Assembly: GCA_031763025.1 (NCBI GenBank) | Contig: JASSKH010000037.1 | Coordinates: forward strand, 3,224,001-3,288,000 | Reading direction: 5' to 3' | DNA length: 64,000 bases | Source of the DNA: Macrocystis pyrifera | Lineage: Eukaryota; Sar; Phaeophyceae; Laminariales; Laminariaceae | Made by a program: the position numbers and the translations under genes | Shown here: positions 48,896 to 59,720 of the stretch, piece after piece | How the letters are laid out: each line of letters begins with the position of its first letter | Numbering within the stretch: position 1 is the stretch's first letter | Notes under the pieces: generated by a model | The model's database searches: none | What the model was told of the DNA's origin: nothing | What the model saw: only the letters and a program-made list of their open reading frames with translations

Positions 48896-51800
48896 ATGGG
48901 CCTGCGAGTGGCACTCCTTGCAACAGCGTTGCTGACACTCCCAGCGAGTGGGTCGGGGTATGTTTTTCCTACGTTCTGGTGCCGTGACTATTCTACGCAT
49001 CAAGCCTCCCCTCCAGGCGCGCCGCAGGCTGCCTGTGCTACTGCTTCCCTCCCGGGTCGGGCATCCACCAGGCTCCGTCTGAGAAGAGATGAGATTCCGG
49101 AAGAGAACCTTCGGCAGATGGAAGCCGCTGACCGGCGCGTAAAGGAGCTGGAAGAGGAGTACTTGAAATCCCTGGATGCCCGCGAGGTTGCCATAGAGAG
49201 GAAGTGTTCAAGCGGGCTCGCCTGCCTCAAGATGGGCTTGCTCGACAGGGCAGCGGATGACTACGCCGCAGCAAACGAGCTCAGGTGAGTACCACAGCCA
49301 GCAGTAGGGCCAGAGGATGACGTTGCTGGATGGGGATGTAGTTTTTGTTCGCTCAGAGTTGGATGAGAGACGCAAGCTGGTAGTAGCTGTGCACGCACCA
49401 GGCAGGAACGTGGGAGTCACTGCACACGTCTTGTACGAGCAGCAGGCATCCCGTGCCCATCTTACGTTACGCGATGAGAACATGATGTAAACATGATCGC
49501 ACGTTACGGGTGCTGGGTGCTGGGAAGGTGAAAAGGATCATCAGGATACACCGCACCCCACGACACAACTGATTATCATTCTTGTTCTTGAAGAGAGAAA
49601 TACGTGTATAGCACGACGTATGGCAGGCGCAAGGGTAACAAAACATACTGCAGCTTAGTTATTTCCGCATATGAGACGTTTGCACGGCACGCAGCGATGT
49701 TCGCATGGCATGGACATCGGTGCACGAGTACGAGTACGTAGGCGGCTGAGACTACCAGCATCAGTTATTTCCGGTACGTACGTAAAGTTATTCTGAAAGA
49801 AGCTTAACATCAGCCGTCGACGTAGTGTCAACTGCTACAGCAGGCAGCAGGCAGTAACCGGAACATGAAGGGTATGTGCGCATACCGGCTTTCACGTAGT
49901 CACGAGTCAAGTAAAGGGTGTATAGGTGTTCACTGCTACTCGTACTGCTGCCGTTGTCGTTGTTGAAGTTGTAAACTCGATGAAACGCACAACAAACACT
50001 TATTTCGTTTGCCCGAACTCGGAAAATATCAAGGGCTATCACGAGAAACGAGGCCCGTGTGGGACATGACGGCTCAGGTTTCGCTTGCCGCAGCCGGGAA
50101 AAGTTTGGCCCCCCATTGTGATGGGAATGGGAATCCCATCGTCAAGTTGTTTCCTCCCGTTGTGATGGGAACGGGAAATGACCACTTGCTTCTTACTTGT
50201 GGGATGGGAATGGGACGGGGGCAGCTAGGGTATATTTCACTGATGTGGCGGTATGGGAGTCGAACGTGACGCCAACGGGATGGGACGGGACTAGCGTGTC
50301 GTATAAGACATATATAAAACTCAACAGAGGGTGATATTTCGACTCTTTGCGCCGAATTCAATATCGCGATGTTCGTACACGCAAATCCCTCGATATAAAA
50401 CTCAATATCGGGTTTCTTGCCAGAACAACGTGAGATAAAACATGGGTGAAATACAAATAGGCGGCAAGTGCACAAACACGTAGAACATCGCATGGGCTGG
50501 AGGACGTCGCTGCTGCTGCTGCTGCAGCTGCTTCTCTACGTAGCTCGGCAGGCTACAGCGCCCGCGTACACCATGGATTTGGCTCTTGGCATAGACGATG
50601 GCGCGTCTCGTGCTCGTGCTGAGACGTGTCCGCCAAAAACTAAAGGTCGGGTTGGCGCTACCCGCTTGTTCCCGGAGTAGGTGGGGCGTGCGGTGTTGGG
50701 GACATGGGTTTGGGGCAACCCCGTCAGAAAGACGCCCAGCCAGAGCACTGGGTGCTGTGCTGGTGCCGCTGAACCGGGGCATCCCGTGCATCCGCCTCTC
50801 CCCGACCAAGGGAGCACCCGTCTGCCGTACTCATTCAACCAAGTCGTGGCGGCCACCACTGCTGCTGCTGCTGCTGTGGTGCTTGCTGGCAGGGTAATGA
50901 TCGGATGACCGAGTAGAGGGGACAGGCGGTTTCCAATTTTGTCTGCCAAATCCGGCTCTACCAACAAAAAAGAGAACACAAATATATGCTTGGGGTAAAA
51001 ATACCCCAAGCATATATTTGTGTGTTGCGGACCACGTATGGCGAAAATATCGCTATACCCGACGTCCGTATAAAACTCGTGAGGCACATAATTTGGCTCT
51101 AAATGTCAAATATCGCGATATTCTCGAGTTTTTATATATATATATAGAGGAGGTGGGAAACAGTGGAGAAATGTGGGGAAACTATGGGGGCACAGCCGGA
51201 AACGGCAATAGGGGACTGCTCAACAGAACACGGGAGGTACACGGCCCCAAATCAGAAACCGAGACATACATAGAACTACTTACTTAGATCTCGATCTCTG
51301 AGCGTGCTCGGTTGGTACATCCCTGGCCTCTCAGAGCTCCCACTTGGAAATCGCCTCCTTTTATTACTTGCCGGACCTTTCCAGCGGGTCTTTGTTTTCT
51401 CCATTTCTCGTCGTACTTTCAGGCCTTCTTTCCTTTTTTCTTCTTTCGTTTCGTGTGCGTGCGTGTACTCCGAGCACGGTTGCGCGGGCAAACCTGGCAC
51501 CGTCGCTGGTGTCAGCGGATGCTGGCGGGTAGACGGGGAGTTGCAAGGAGCGCGGTCGCCGCTTTCGTGCCTAGGCGTTGCGTATGCCTCGAGACACTAG
51601 GGATGCATCAATAGGCTCTGTCTGGCCCCCATTTGTGATTTTTGATAGAGTACGTACGAGTATTTAAGGGTTGTTAGGTATTGTAAGATAATATTCAAGC
51701 GGTGCTTAATTTTGCGACCGGGCTGAAAGTCACAAGAGGGAGGTACCCCGAATGAGCACCAACATTGTCGAGCTGGCGTCTAGGTCCACGGTGAGCACCG

Positions 51801-51932
51801 GGTTTCACGCGAGGCGGGCGACGGGGCTCACTGTGGAAGAGAGGGAGGAAAGCTTTATCCGGACTGAATCGGTGGCGAGATGGTCGCAAGAGGGGCGGGC
51901 GGCGTACGAGGCTGAGAGAGAGAAACTCTGCT
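48896..51932 (+). CDS. Signal-peptide, TPR-like protein, partial model
   Basis: Exon 1 (48896-49284) starts at CACCATGGG, a good eukaryotic start context. It encodes a hydrophobic signal sequence (MGLRVALLATALLTLPASG), a Ser/Arg-rich stretch, a charged helix (EENLRQMEAADRRVKELEEEY) and a segment like one TPR repeat (GLACLKMGLLDRAADDYAAA). It ends with a clear GTGAGT donor in phase 2. A second exon at 51730-51932 (acceptor GCTGAAAG, donor GTATGT) is in the right phase and adds another charged helical segment (TVEEREESFIRTESVARW), but its acceptor is weak and the link is tentative. The signal peptide implies entry to the secretory route or, in algae with secondary plastids, possibly the plastid. 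Confidence 0.45.
49285..50491. other. Intron or intergenic DNA
   Basis: No exon is recognised. About 50100-50290 is rich in GATGGGAATGGGA / GATGGGACGGGA words, and a similar island recurs at 52975-53215. Confidence 0.4.
50492..50908 (+). pseudogene. Possible small secreted protein, broken by TAG
   Basis: ATG at 50492 opens a frame with a strong signal-sequence-like start (MGWRTSLLLLLQLLLYVARQ). It stops at TAG 50678-50680, but the same frame then runs on for 75 codons to a hydrophobic Ala/Val tail and TGA. A pseudogene with one nonsense change, or two exons with the stop inside an intron, would both fit. (CTG)n in the first part weakens the case. Confidence 0.25.
50976..51023. repeat. Perfect 22-bp hairpin with 4-nt loop
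   Basis: The arm ACACAAATATATGCTTGGGG plus TA is followed by AAAA and the exact reverse complement. No mismatch over 22 bp. No similar arm was noticed elsewhere in the window. Confidence 0.95.
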
Positions 51933-54900
51933 GTATGTTTTTTTCTTTTTTTCATTTTTTCTTTTTGACTGGTGTAAGGTGTTCCAATCAGGTGGTAAAT
52001 TATTATACGAAAGGGGACGGGGATTTTTTTTTCTTTCAGAAATTTTCGGTTTCATTTTCATTGTTTTTGCTGTGTTGCTCTCCCGTGCTGTGCTTTATCT
52101 TTCGTACATACGAGTACAGACACAGAGCATATATCGAAAGAAGAAAATAAGTACCCTATCTGGGGTATGTAGGTATGTACGACATGTGAGCGAGCGTAGC
52201 GGAAAACCGCCCACGACGCGAAGCATATGTGGCGTCCGAGCTGTTTTCTCCTGAAGCATGGCGACGGGACTCTTGGCATTGTCAGGTCGCCAGTTTGCAA
52301 CCACAGGGGTCATGAAAAAAGCAATAACATTCAATCATGGACCTCTGTCCGCTTCGCATAGTTTGATGTACTTTTCCTTCCTGAGCGAGCGTAGCGGGCG
52401 GCGTAGGCCGCCCGCGGAGCGAAGTGCCTTGTACTACATACCAGGTACATACAACGCTTGGAATTTCTTGGGAGAGATCAGATGCACTCTTTTTGATATT
52501 TACGACCCGACTATCTGTAGAAATCTAGATTTCGGGGGCAGGATCCAAATCCCTGACGTCTGCCTGTTTATCCCAGCGCCCGCACCGATCACTTCTATGG
52601 CAACACCGTTGATCACCAGTGAGCTGCTTAGCTGTGGGAAAGGCTCAGCAGCAGAGCCACCAGTGGGGTCCGCCGTCGCCCTTGTCCTTGTGTGGGTGTG
52701 AGGGTAGCGGGCGCGTTCTCTCCCTCTAAAAAGGACCACGGGAGAACTCTTGAACTCTTCCGGTTCTTCCCGTCATGCAATCCAAGATTCAGAATAATGC
52801 TAGCTATGGTACGGTACAAGTGTTGTGTGGGCGTCCCACTGGGAGGTGCTCTGAAAGAACGACAGGAGAACTCTTCTAGCTCTTCCCGTCATCCAATCAA
52901 AGATTCAGAATAATGCCAGCTATGGCACGGTACATGTGTGTGTGTGGGCGTGCCACTGAGAGGATAGTGGGAATAAGGTGGGAAGGGGGATGGGAGAAGC
53001 CGTGCCCATATTGGAGTTGGGAATGGGAGAAGCCATGCCCACAACGGGAATGGGAAGCAAGTGGGATAGGGGGACGCTAGATGGACCTTTTGGGGAGCAA
53101 GTGGTTGTTAAATTCATCGTGGGATGGGCAGGACGGGGATGGGAAGCTCCAAATTCACGATGGGGTTCCCGGCCCATTCCCATTCCCGTCCCATCCACAA
53201 TGGAAATTTCCGTCCCATTGTGTCCCGTGATAACCCTTGGAAAATATGGTGTTTGCGAAGACCAAGATGGTTTGGTTTGGCCAATTTCTATGCTCCCGGT
53301 CCCCAAAATAATCAATTTTCCAAAATCAGGACCCAAAATCGGACGATATGGCCCGTATCTTCACATTTTTTTCGGATTGGATTTGGCTTCTTGGGTTTCG
53401 ATTAGGATCATACAGTTATTGGCCAGGATAACCCCGAGTTGCCCCGGGCGAATGAAAACATCGTGTTTGGCGACAAACCATAACCGTCTACGTCACGTAT
53501 TCACACATGCAGCAGCCAGAAGGAGGGCATGATATACGGGCTGCCTCACACCACCAAGCTCTCTAACCAAGAGCACGGCCCACTTGGCCAGGCCGTGTCA
53601 CGGCGAGGTCTCCGCCAAGGCCGGCAAAGTCATGCGGCCATACGCGGCGGAGGGCTGGCAAGGTGCAGCTCCAACATCGTTGACGGCATCGTGTGCGTTG
53701 TGGACTGTGCTGCTGAAGCTGTTGCTCTGGTGTGCTGCTTGTTATTGCTTGGGGTGCGAGCGACCAACAAAGTAGCGGTACTCTGGGCTCTGGGGCGTGG
53801 GACCGCACCACACGCACACCCACAGCACGTCTACGCGCGAACTGCACAGCGTGCCCCGGTCGCATCGATCGGCACTCTTCGGATGATTGCCATAGAGCAC
53901 AGAGCGCACGCACACACGCAGCGAGTCACGCAGCAGCAGCCGCGAACAGCATCTCGCGCGAAGCCGCTGGTGTTCCTTTTTTTTTCGTACTTTCGTTTCG
54001 TTGTTTGTTGTTTGTTGCTCTATTTTATAAATTTTGAATTACGTCAGCTGTGAGTTCGACTGATTAAATAGTTGCTGTATTTCAAATTCCTAGATTTTTT
54101 TTCCAGTTCAAAACCGAAATTATCGTTTCGAGTTCTCGCGAGCAGTTTCAAACCCGCTCCTGTTTTGGTTCGGTGAATAGCCTGTGGTTCTCAAACTAAC
54201 CACTATCGGGTCTTTCGCAAACACCATAGTAAATAATTAATTATATTTCTAAGGGTTGGTGACAAAATAAAACTGGACCCCCTCTCCCCCTCGACCGGCC
54301 CATTTTTTTTTCTCGAACAAAGTATGTAATTCGAAGCCTTGTTGACGCCAGTTGGTCGGCAAGACGTCGTCGAAACGCTACATCTCAGCCGTACTTGCGT
54401 TGGTGTTTAGATATTGTTCATACCTGGCTATGGGTGTGTAGTTGGGTTGTCCTTATTTGTTATTTATGTTAATTTTATGTTTTTTTTTGTTTAATCGTGG
54501 TTTAATTACTGTTGTTTGGGGTTTTTGCAAAGCAACTGGCTGACCAAGACTGGCACAAACAGATAGTTTTTTTCGTTCCAACTTAGTCCAACTTAAGCAA
54601 AAACCAGCGCCGCCAAGATGTGGTCTGAAAAAAACGTTAGAAGCACTTGCTTGTTTATTAAAGTACGACGTCCCGTCGCTTTTGGGCTGACGAATTATTG
54701 GGAACCGTCCACCACACCGACTGGTCTACAACAACCCAACCAAACGCTACTTGAATGAATGGCGCCCACAGGCAGACGACCAACACATACCCAAATAAGG
54801 AGCAACTTGGAGCAGCCCACTCAGATTTTCCTCCGACCACGTCCCCCCCCTCGTAGGCAAGTCTGAGGCAAAGCTTAGGCCGTTTAACTTCAGGGCGGCT

Positions 54901-55551
54901 TGCACACAATAAGTTGTGCAATATAAGCTTGCGTTCCGAGCATTTGTGGCTACCGCCGTCAAGCTCAGGAGTCTTGCAGCCAGCAGGGATACCACACTGC
55001 ACCATGGCGCAACGACACTTGAGCTTGGTTCATTCCCACTTAAATCGGGATGTTTTGGGGGCAGACACAACCGAGACGGAGGTGCACGTGCGCGTGTGTG
55101 CGCGCGGTTGATAGAAAAGCGGGGGGCGTTCGTCGTGCGTCTCACCCAATCTCGCCGCGTTTTTCGACGGTTTCAAAAAATCAATTGGTCTAGCCGCGTT
55201 ACACTAAAACCTACATCAGTGGCTTTCAAAGCAGAGCGTCGTGGTGTACTGAGCTCGAGTGACCTGCCTGGCCTACGTTGCCTAGGCTGCTAGATTTCGG
55301 GATCAGGTTGCACCAGGCAATAGATCAGGCGGTGTTTGTTCGCCAATATACACAGCAGTCCACGGTGGCGTGCTGTTTATTTCATCTCTGAACTGTGACT
55401 GCTCTGATCAATGATTTAAAGTGACTTGATAGTATCCGATTCAAGTACTTTCGTCCTCATCAACCCCATTTTAAGGTCAAGTGACTTATTGTGCATAGGA
55501 ATTAGTGCTGAGTCGTTGTTTATATAGGATTTAGTGTACTTTGTTAAATAA
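51024..55551. other. Mostly gene-free DNA
   Basis: Contents: the tentative second exon at 51730-51932; two GAGCGAGCGTAGCGG motifs with GC hairpins at 52189 and 52385; a near-repeat of ATTCAGAATAATGCxAGCTATG at 52786 and 52905; a GGGAATGGGA-rich island at 52975-53215; and a solo MITE half-end (CACCATAGTAAATA, 54224). Open frames of 115-184 codons occur on both strands without recognisable domains. Confidence 0.4.
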
Positions 55552-55845
55552 CCCCCCCCCCCCCCCCCCTCCATATTGAAGAAAGTCCGCCTCTAAAGCG
55601 GTTCTTAGTAGGATGCAGCTCACCCTTTATACGACTCGCCCGACACCTCACGGCGCTTCGCGCTTGGTGCAAGCAATATCTGCCTGGCCCGTGAAAACCC
55701 GACGTGCTCCGTCCCGGCATTGTAGGGATGCGAGGGTCTATGGTCATACTACGGCCATGCACGATAATGAGTACCCCGTCCCCCCCCCTCCTTCTCGGCC
55801 GGCCAAAATGAAAAAAGTGGAGTGTGGGTCCAGGTTTTTCACCTA
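55552..55845 (+). repeat. Poly(C)-bounded dispersed repeat, copy 5
   Basis: C run at 55552-55569, then the family blocks (AAGCGGTTCTTAGTAGGATG, GGCGCTTCGCGCTTGGTGCA, GTGAAAACCCGACGTGCTCC, ACTACGGCCATGCACGATAA), a second C run, and CCAAAATGAAAAAAGTGGAG / TGTGGGTCCAG. It directly abuts the transposon copy B. Confidence 0.75.
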
Positions 55846-56655
55846 GGGCCGGTCCTAACGAGGAAACAAAACGAAATAAAAAACGAAATAAAAAAACGAA
55901 GAGCAGAATCAAAGAGCACGTGTACTTTATTGATCAAGTTAACAAAAAATAGGAGTAGACATCACGATACCTCCGTTTTCACTATTCTTTTTTTTCAACT
56001 CGCAGAGGGCTTGAAAAAAAAAAAACGAAATTGGTGCCAAATAAACGAAATATGGGTTACCCAGGGTCGAAGAGGAACATAGGAAGAGCTCGAAGCGTCG
56101 GGATGCGGTTCCGATAGAGTCTGTACGACGGGTTGGCAAGTGCACGGTGGCCGAGGTAGTGCATGTGACTGCCACGCAGCTTGTCTGCTGACAGCGCGAA
56201 CATATATGGGTAGGGAATCACCAAGGGGTGCTCCCGCAAAAAAAACGGGGGATCAGGAAGTGGCTGTGGCGGTATATTTTTCGACACGAGTTCCACTCAA
56301 CATTCAAACGTCTGCCATCGAACAACGATGGCCGATACACAATTTGTAGAGCACACCGGAGGCAGCGGGTTGGACCATGAGAACGGCCTGCTGTGGAGGG
56401 TGCCTCGCGTGTGCGAGTTGTGTCTTTCCACCGTCGCTGTCGAGCGCTATCGCCGGGAATCACGTGCTGTGGCGGTTGAGTCATGCTGAAAAAATCACCG
56501 CGTACAAATTCGACTCGGCTTCTTCTTTTGTTTCATTTGTTTTCTTCGTTTTTTTTTCTCGTTAAAACTCAACCTACCTACTTTTTGATACGAAAAACGA
56601 AGGTCAGTTTTTTTTTTTTTTTTTTCGTTTTTTTGGTCCTCGTTACGACCGGCCC
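55846..56655 (-). mobile_element. 0.8-kb inverted-repeat DNA transposon, copy B
   Basis: The ends GGGCCGGTCCTAACGAGGA and (reverse complement) GGGCCGGTCGTAACGAGGA differ at one base in 19. The flanks CTA and TTA could be a decayed 3-bp target duplication. The interior is the inverse of copy A (21494-22288), with AACGAAA-rich arms. Confidence 0.8.
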
Positions 56656-57074
56656 TTACCCTTGCTATTTGCGGTACAGTTATTCTTGCCTGAATTTTTC
56701 TTTTGGTTGACATGACTACTGTGATATTTTTCGTCTGCTCGAACTTGGGAAATACATAATTCATTATATTTCCGGTATATTTTTTCTTGCCCGAATTTTT
56801 TGTTTTGATTGACGTGACTAGTTGTACCGTACATCAGTGTAACACGTAAGACGCAAGACAACACATCCCGCTCGGACAAATTCCGAGGTGATTTTGTTGA
56901 CAACGGGGAGAGCGCAAAACGCAAACGCCGAGCGATGCGTCTATCGAAAGATCTCGACGAGCTCATCCCAAAGCCGCCTTTTCGTGTTGTGTTCACCCCT
57001 TGGGTTGGAGAAATCTCCCCCAGAAATTCATCCCATGGGGTATGTAGCAATCCCGTTACGTTTGCAAGGTGCCC
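56656..57074. other. Short spacer
   Basis: A near-duplicate TTTTTCTTGCCCGAATTTTT / TTGATTGACGTGACTA occurs at about 56690 and 56780. No gene is seen. Confidence 0.4.
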
Positions 57075-57082
57075 ATTTGTTT

Positions 57083-58586
57083 CAGGGCTTGTCATGGGCA
57101 GATGGTCCGGGCCGGGTCGGGCCGATCTCAAATTGTCATTGGCCGGCTCGGGCCAGGCCAGCCCGAGGATTTGACAATGTGATGGGCTGGGCCGGCCGGG
57201 TCGAGCCCAGGGTTTTGAAGTTTGGATGGACCGGGCCGGGCCGGTTGGAGATTTCTTTTTAATGTGGTGGGCCGGGCCGGGTCGCCACCCTTCCTCTGAA
57301 AATATTCTGGGGCCCGGGCCGCGGCCCATGAGATGTGGGCATTACGTGGGCCGCTCCGCCCTGCCCATCAGGCGGTCCACGTGTTTTGACGGGCCGGCCC
57401 GGACCGCAGCCCGTAACATGTGGTTTACTACGGCTACTACTAGTACGGCGTCCACCCTGCCCACGAGGGGGCCCACGTGTTTTGACGGGCCGGTCCGGGC
57501 CGCGGCCCATGACATGTGGTGTACTACTGCTGCTGCTACGACGTCCGCCCATGCTGATCTGCTGTTCGTGGTCCTTGTACAAATGCCTCATCATGATCAT
57601 GGCCTTGGTACCGCTGTGGGTATAAAGAGGATGACACTAAAGGACGCTCCTTGCCATCTCCGCGACCCAGGCAGATTTTCACGTTCTTCCCCTGATTCGG
57701 CCCGGACGGAACCGCCGGCGAAAACTTGGTGAAGTACGCCCAGACAGGGGACATATTCGGACCGAAAGTTGCAGCGACGTTCACGTTCGTGTGTGTGTCG
57801 TTGTCGAATCGATGATGAGAACTGGTGCTGCTGCTGCTGCAGTCTGGGAAGCCCCCGCCGAGGGGTCGCTGACGGCGTGATCTATGCTCCCTTCCGATGA
57901 GATGTCGATAGCTGCAGGTGTTGCTGCAGGAGCGGGTGTTGCGGCGGCAGGTGTAGCAGCAGCAGGTGCTGTGCAGCTCAGTGTTGCCCCCTTCGGATGA
58001 AGTATTGAAAACGGCAGGTATTGTTGCAAGAGCGGGTGTTGCAGCAGCAGGTGCTGCTGCACAGTGGTGCTACTGCTGTTGCTGCTTGCTGTTGTGGGCG
58101 CCGCAGCAGGAGAAGGAGGTGGTGGTCTACCAGCCAGGGCGGAATCCATCGGGCTGGGCAGCTGGCGAAGCAACATTGTGTTGGTAGAGGGTATGTATGC
58201 TTCGTGGGGACCTGGACCTTGAGACCCAAAACAAAAAGAAAAACAAACACTGGAAACATCATGATAAAAAACACGGAAGCGCATGTGCGTGACCTTTTAG
58301 TACACGGAACAACACATGGGCAAGCCCGTGGTCCGGCCCGTTAAATACACGGGCCGGCTCATGTTTTTCGGTGGGCGGGTTCGTCTAGAGCCCAGATCTC
58401 ATGGGCCTCGCTGCCAATGTCATGGGCCGGGCCGGGACGAGGATTTAGAAAATATGATGGGCCGGGCCAGGCCGGGCCGGGATTTTTTTAAAAATTGGGC
58501 TGCGCATCCTCCGACAATTTGATGCGGCCGGCCCGGCCCGACTCAACCCGGTCCGTCGCACCAGCGTCGGCCCGTAACACGCCCTG
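57083..58586 (-). mobile_element. Deletion-derivative hAT transposon
   Basis: The left end is CAGGGCTTGTCATGGGCAGA and the reverse complement of the right end is CAGGGCGTGTTACGGGCCGA (16 of 20 match). The flanking 8 bp are ATTTGTTT (57075-57082) and ATTTTTTT (58587-58594), an 8-bp target duplication with one change, as hAT elements make. Both sub-terminal regions (57100-57500, 58310-58560) are packed with GGGCCGGGCC words, a usual hAT trait. The interior keeps only a transposase N-terminus with a BED-like motif, so the element cannot move by itself. Confidence 0.8.
57536..58284 (-). pseudogene. hAT transposase N-terminal remnant, BED-like
   Basis: The first part (58284-57781) is Pro/Ala/Thr/Gln-rich and ends VLIIDSTTTHT before a stop. 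After an (AC)n run at about 57790, and with a two-base frame change, comes FGPNMSPVWAYFTKFSPAV followed by KNVKICL. SPVWAYFTKF matches the start of a BED zinc finger, but the second zinc-binding cysteine and the rest of the transposase are missing. Confidence 0.55.
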
Positions 58587-59394
58587 ATTTTTTTTTCCCA
58601 TTTTTGGTTGCTGTTCGTAGCATTCATGTAACATCTCCACTGCGATTTATAAATCTGAAGAAATTGCTTAAATTTGCCTTGAACAAAGCCAAGAACGGTT
58701 TCTGAGTAGTCTATTAATAACACGAGGTACCAGGTATACGAGTATCTTATGATACTACGTGGGAATCGCATCACGCCGCCAGCTGCAAACCGCTGCTGCT
58801 GAACTCGTCCAGTAGGGCTACGAGGTATGCCCGGTGTGACGGACACAGTCAGCACCAACACACCGAGAGAGTCATAGTGTCTATGTACCATGTCCACCAG
58901 CGAGGGAAGAGCCTCGTCGAAGACGAAGACAGCAGTTGACGACGAACCCCTGGACGGAGATTCCAGCGAGGGAGCTGACCCGGTCGCGAATCTCGGCTGA
59001 ACGACGGACTGCTTGGAGCGGAACCTATTCTGCCCAGCGTCGTGAACGCGCTTGCTCTCTGCATGAGGGCCACGTCCAACCCCCAAGGGCTGAGGGACGG
59101 GATCAAGGAGGTTGCCCAGGCCGCGGCGATGAGCAGTGGTTGCGCTCACTCTGTTCGTCGTACATACATCATCCCGGAAGCTATCTTCAAGTACGAGGTA
59201 CCTGGTATTCATACCAGAAATACGTCCCAGGTACTTTTGGTACAAGTATACGTGGTATCCCCGTACGTACGTGCATGATACATACCATGTTGTACGGAAA
59301 AAAAAGGACCGTTTTGGTATTCATGTTCATATCGTCACGGTGCCTAAATTTTCTAGGTTGTGTTCTGTCTGTAGGGTACGTACAGAGCCGTACA
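58587..59394. other. Gene-free, one weak coding-like patch
   Basis: About 58990-59140 on the plus strand reads AEPILPSVVNALALCMRATS and on to VAQAAAMSSG, which looks protein-like. The minus strand nearby reads STAVFVFDEALPSLVDMVHR. Neither has splice sites or domains good enough to call. Confidence 0.25.
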
Positions 59395-59720
59395 TACCCC
59401 GGGTATTTTGTGGGGTGTTTCCCTACAAATAACTTGTGTGAGTTATGTGCGACATTCGTACCCATACCCGGAAGTTCAGTAAGTTCTGTACGCCCGTGCC
59501 ACGATACCCAGGGCACGGGTACAACATGTTTATACCTACCCAATGCTTCCATGAGTTATGTACGCCCATACCGCAATACCCGGAACTTCTGTGAGTTCTG
59601 CAAGCCCTTCATACCCGTGCCCGGAACTTCTGCGAGTTCTGTACGACATGCATACCCGTACCCGGAAATTATGTAAGTTATGTAGGGACTGTCGCACAAT
59701 ACCCGGGGTACGGGTGCACC
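59395..59720 (+). repeat. Degenerate repeats of about 60 bp, CATACCCGxxCCCGGAA
   Basis: Units share ATACCCGGAACTTCTG, GAGTTCTG(T/C)A(C/A)G and CCxxTACC, repeated about six times. A plus-strand frame runs through it with a Pro-Gly-Thr-Ser peptide repeat but shows no start or domain. Confidence 0.7.

Noticed and set aside
58936-59676. 246-codon plus-strand frame
   Set aside because: Its second half is the translated CATACCCGG repeat; the first half conflicts with better frames on either strand.
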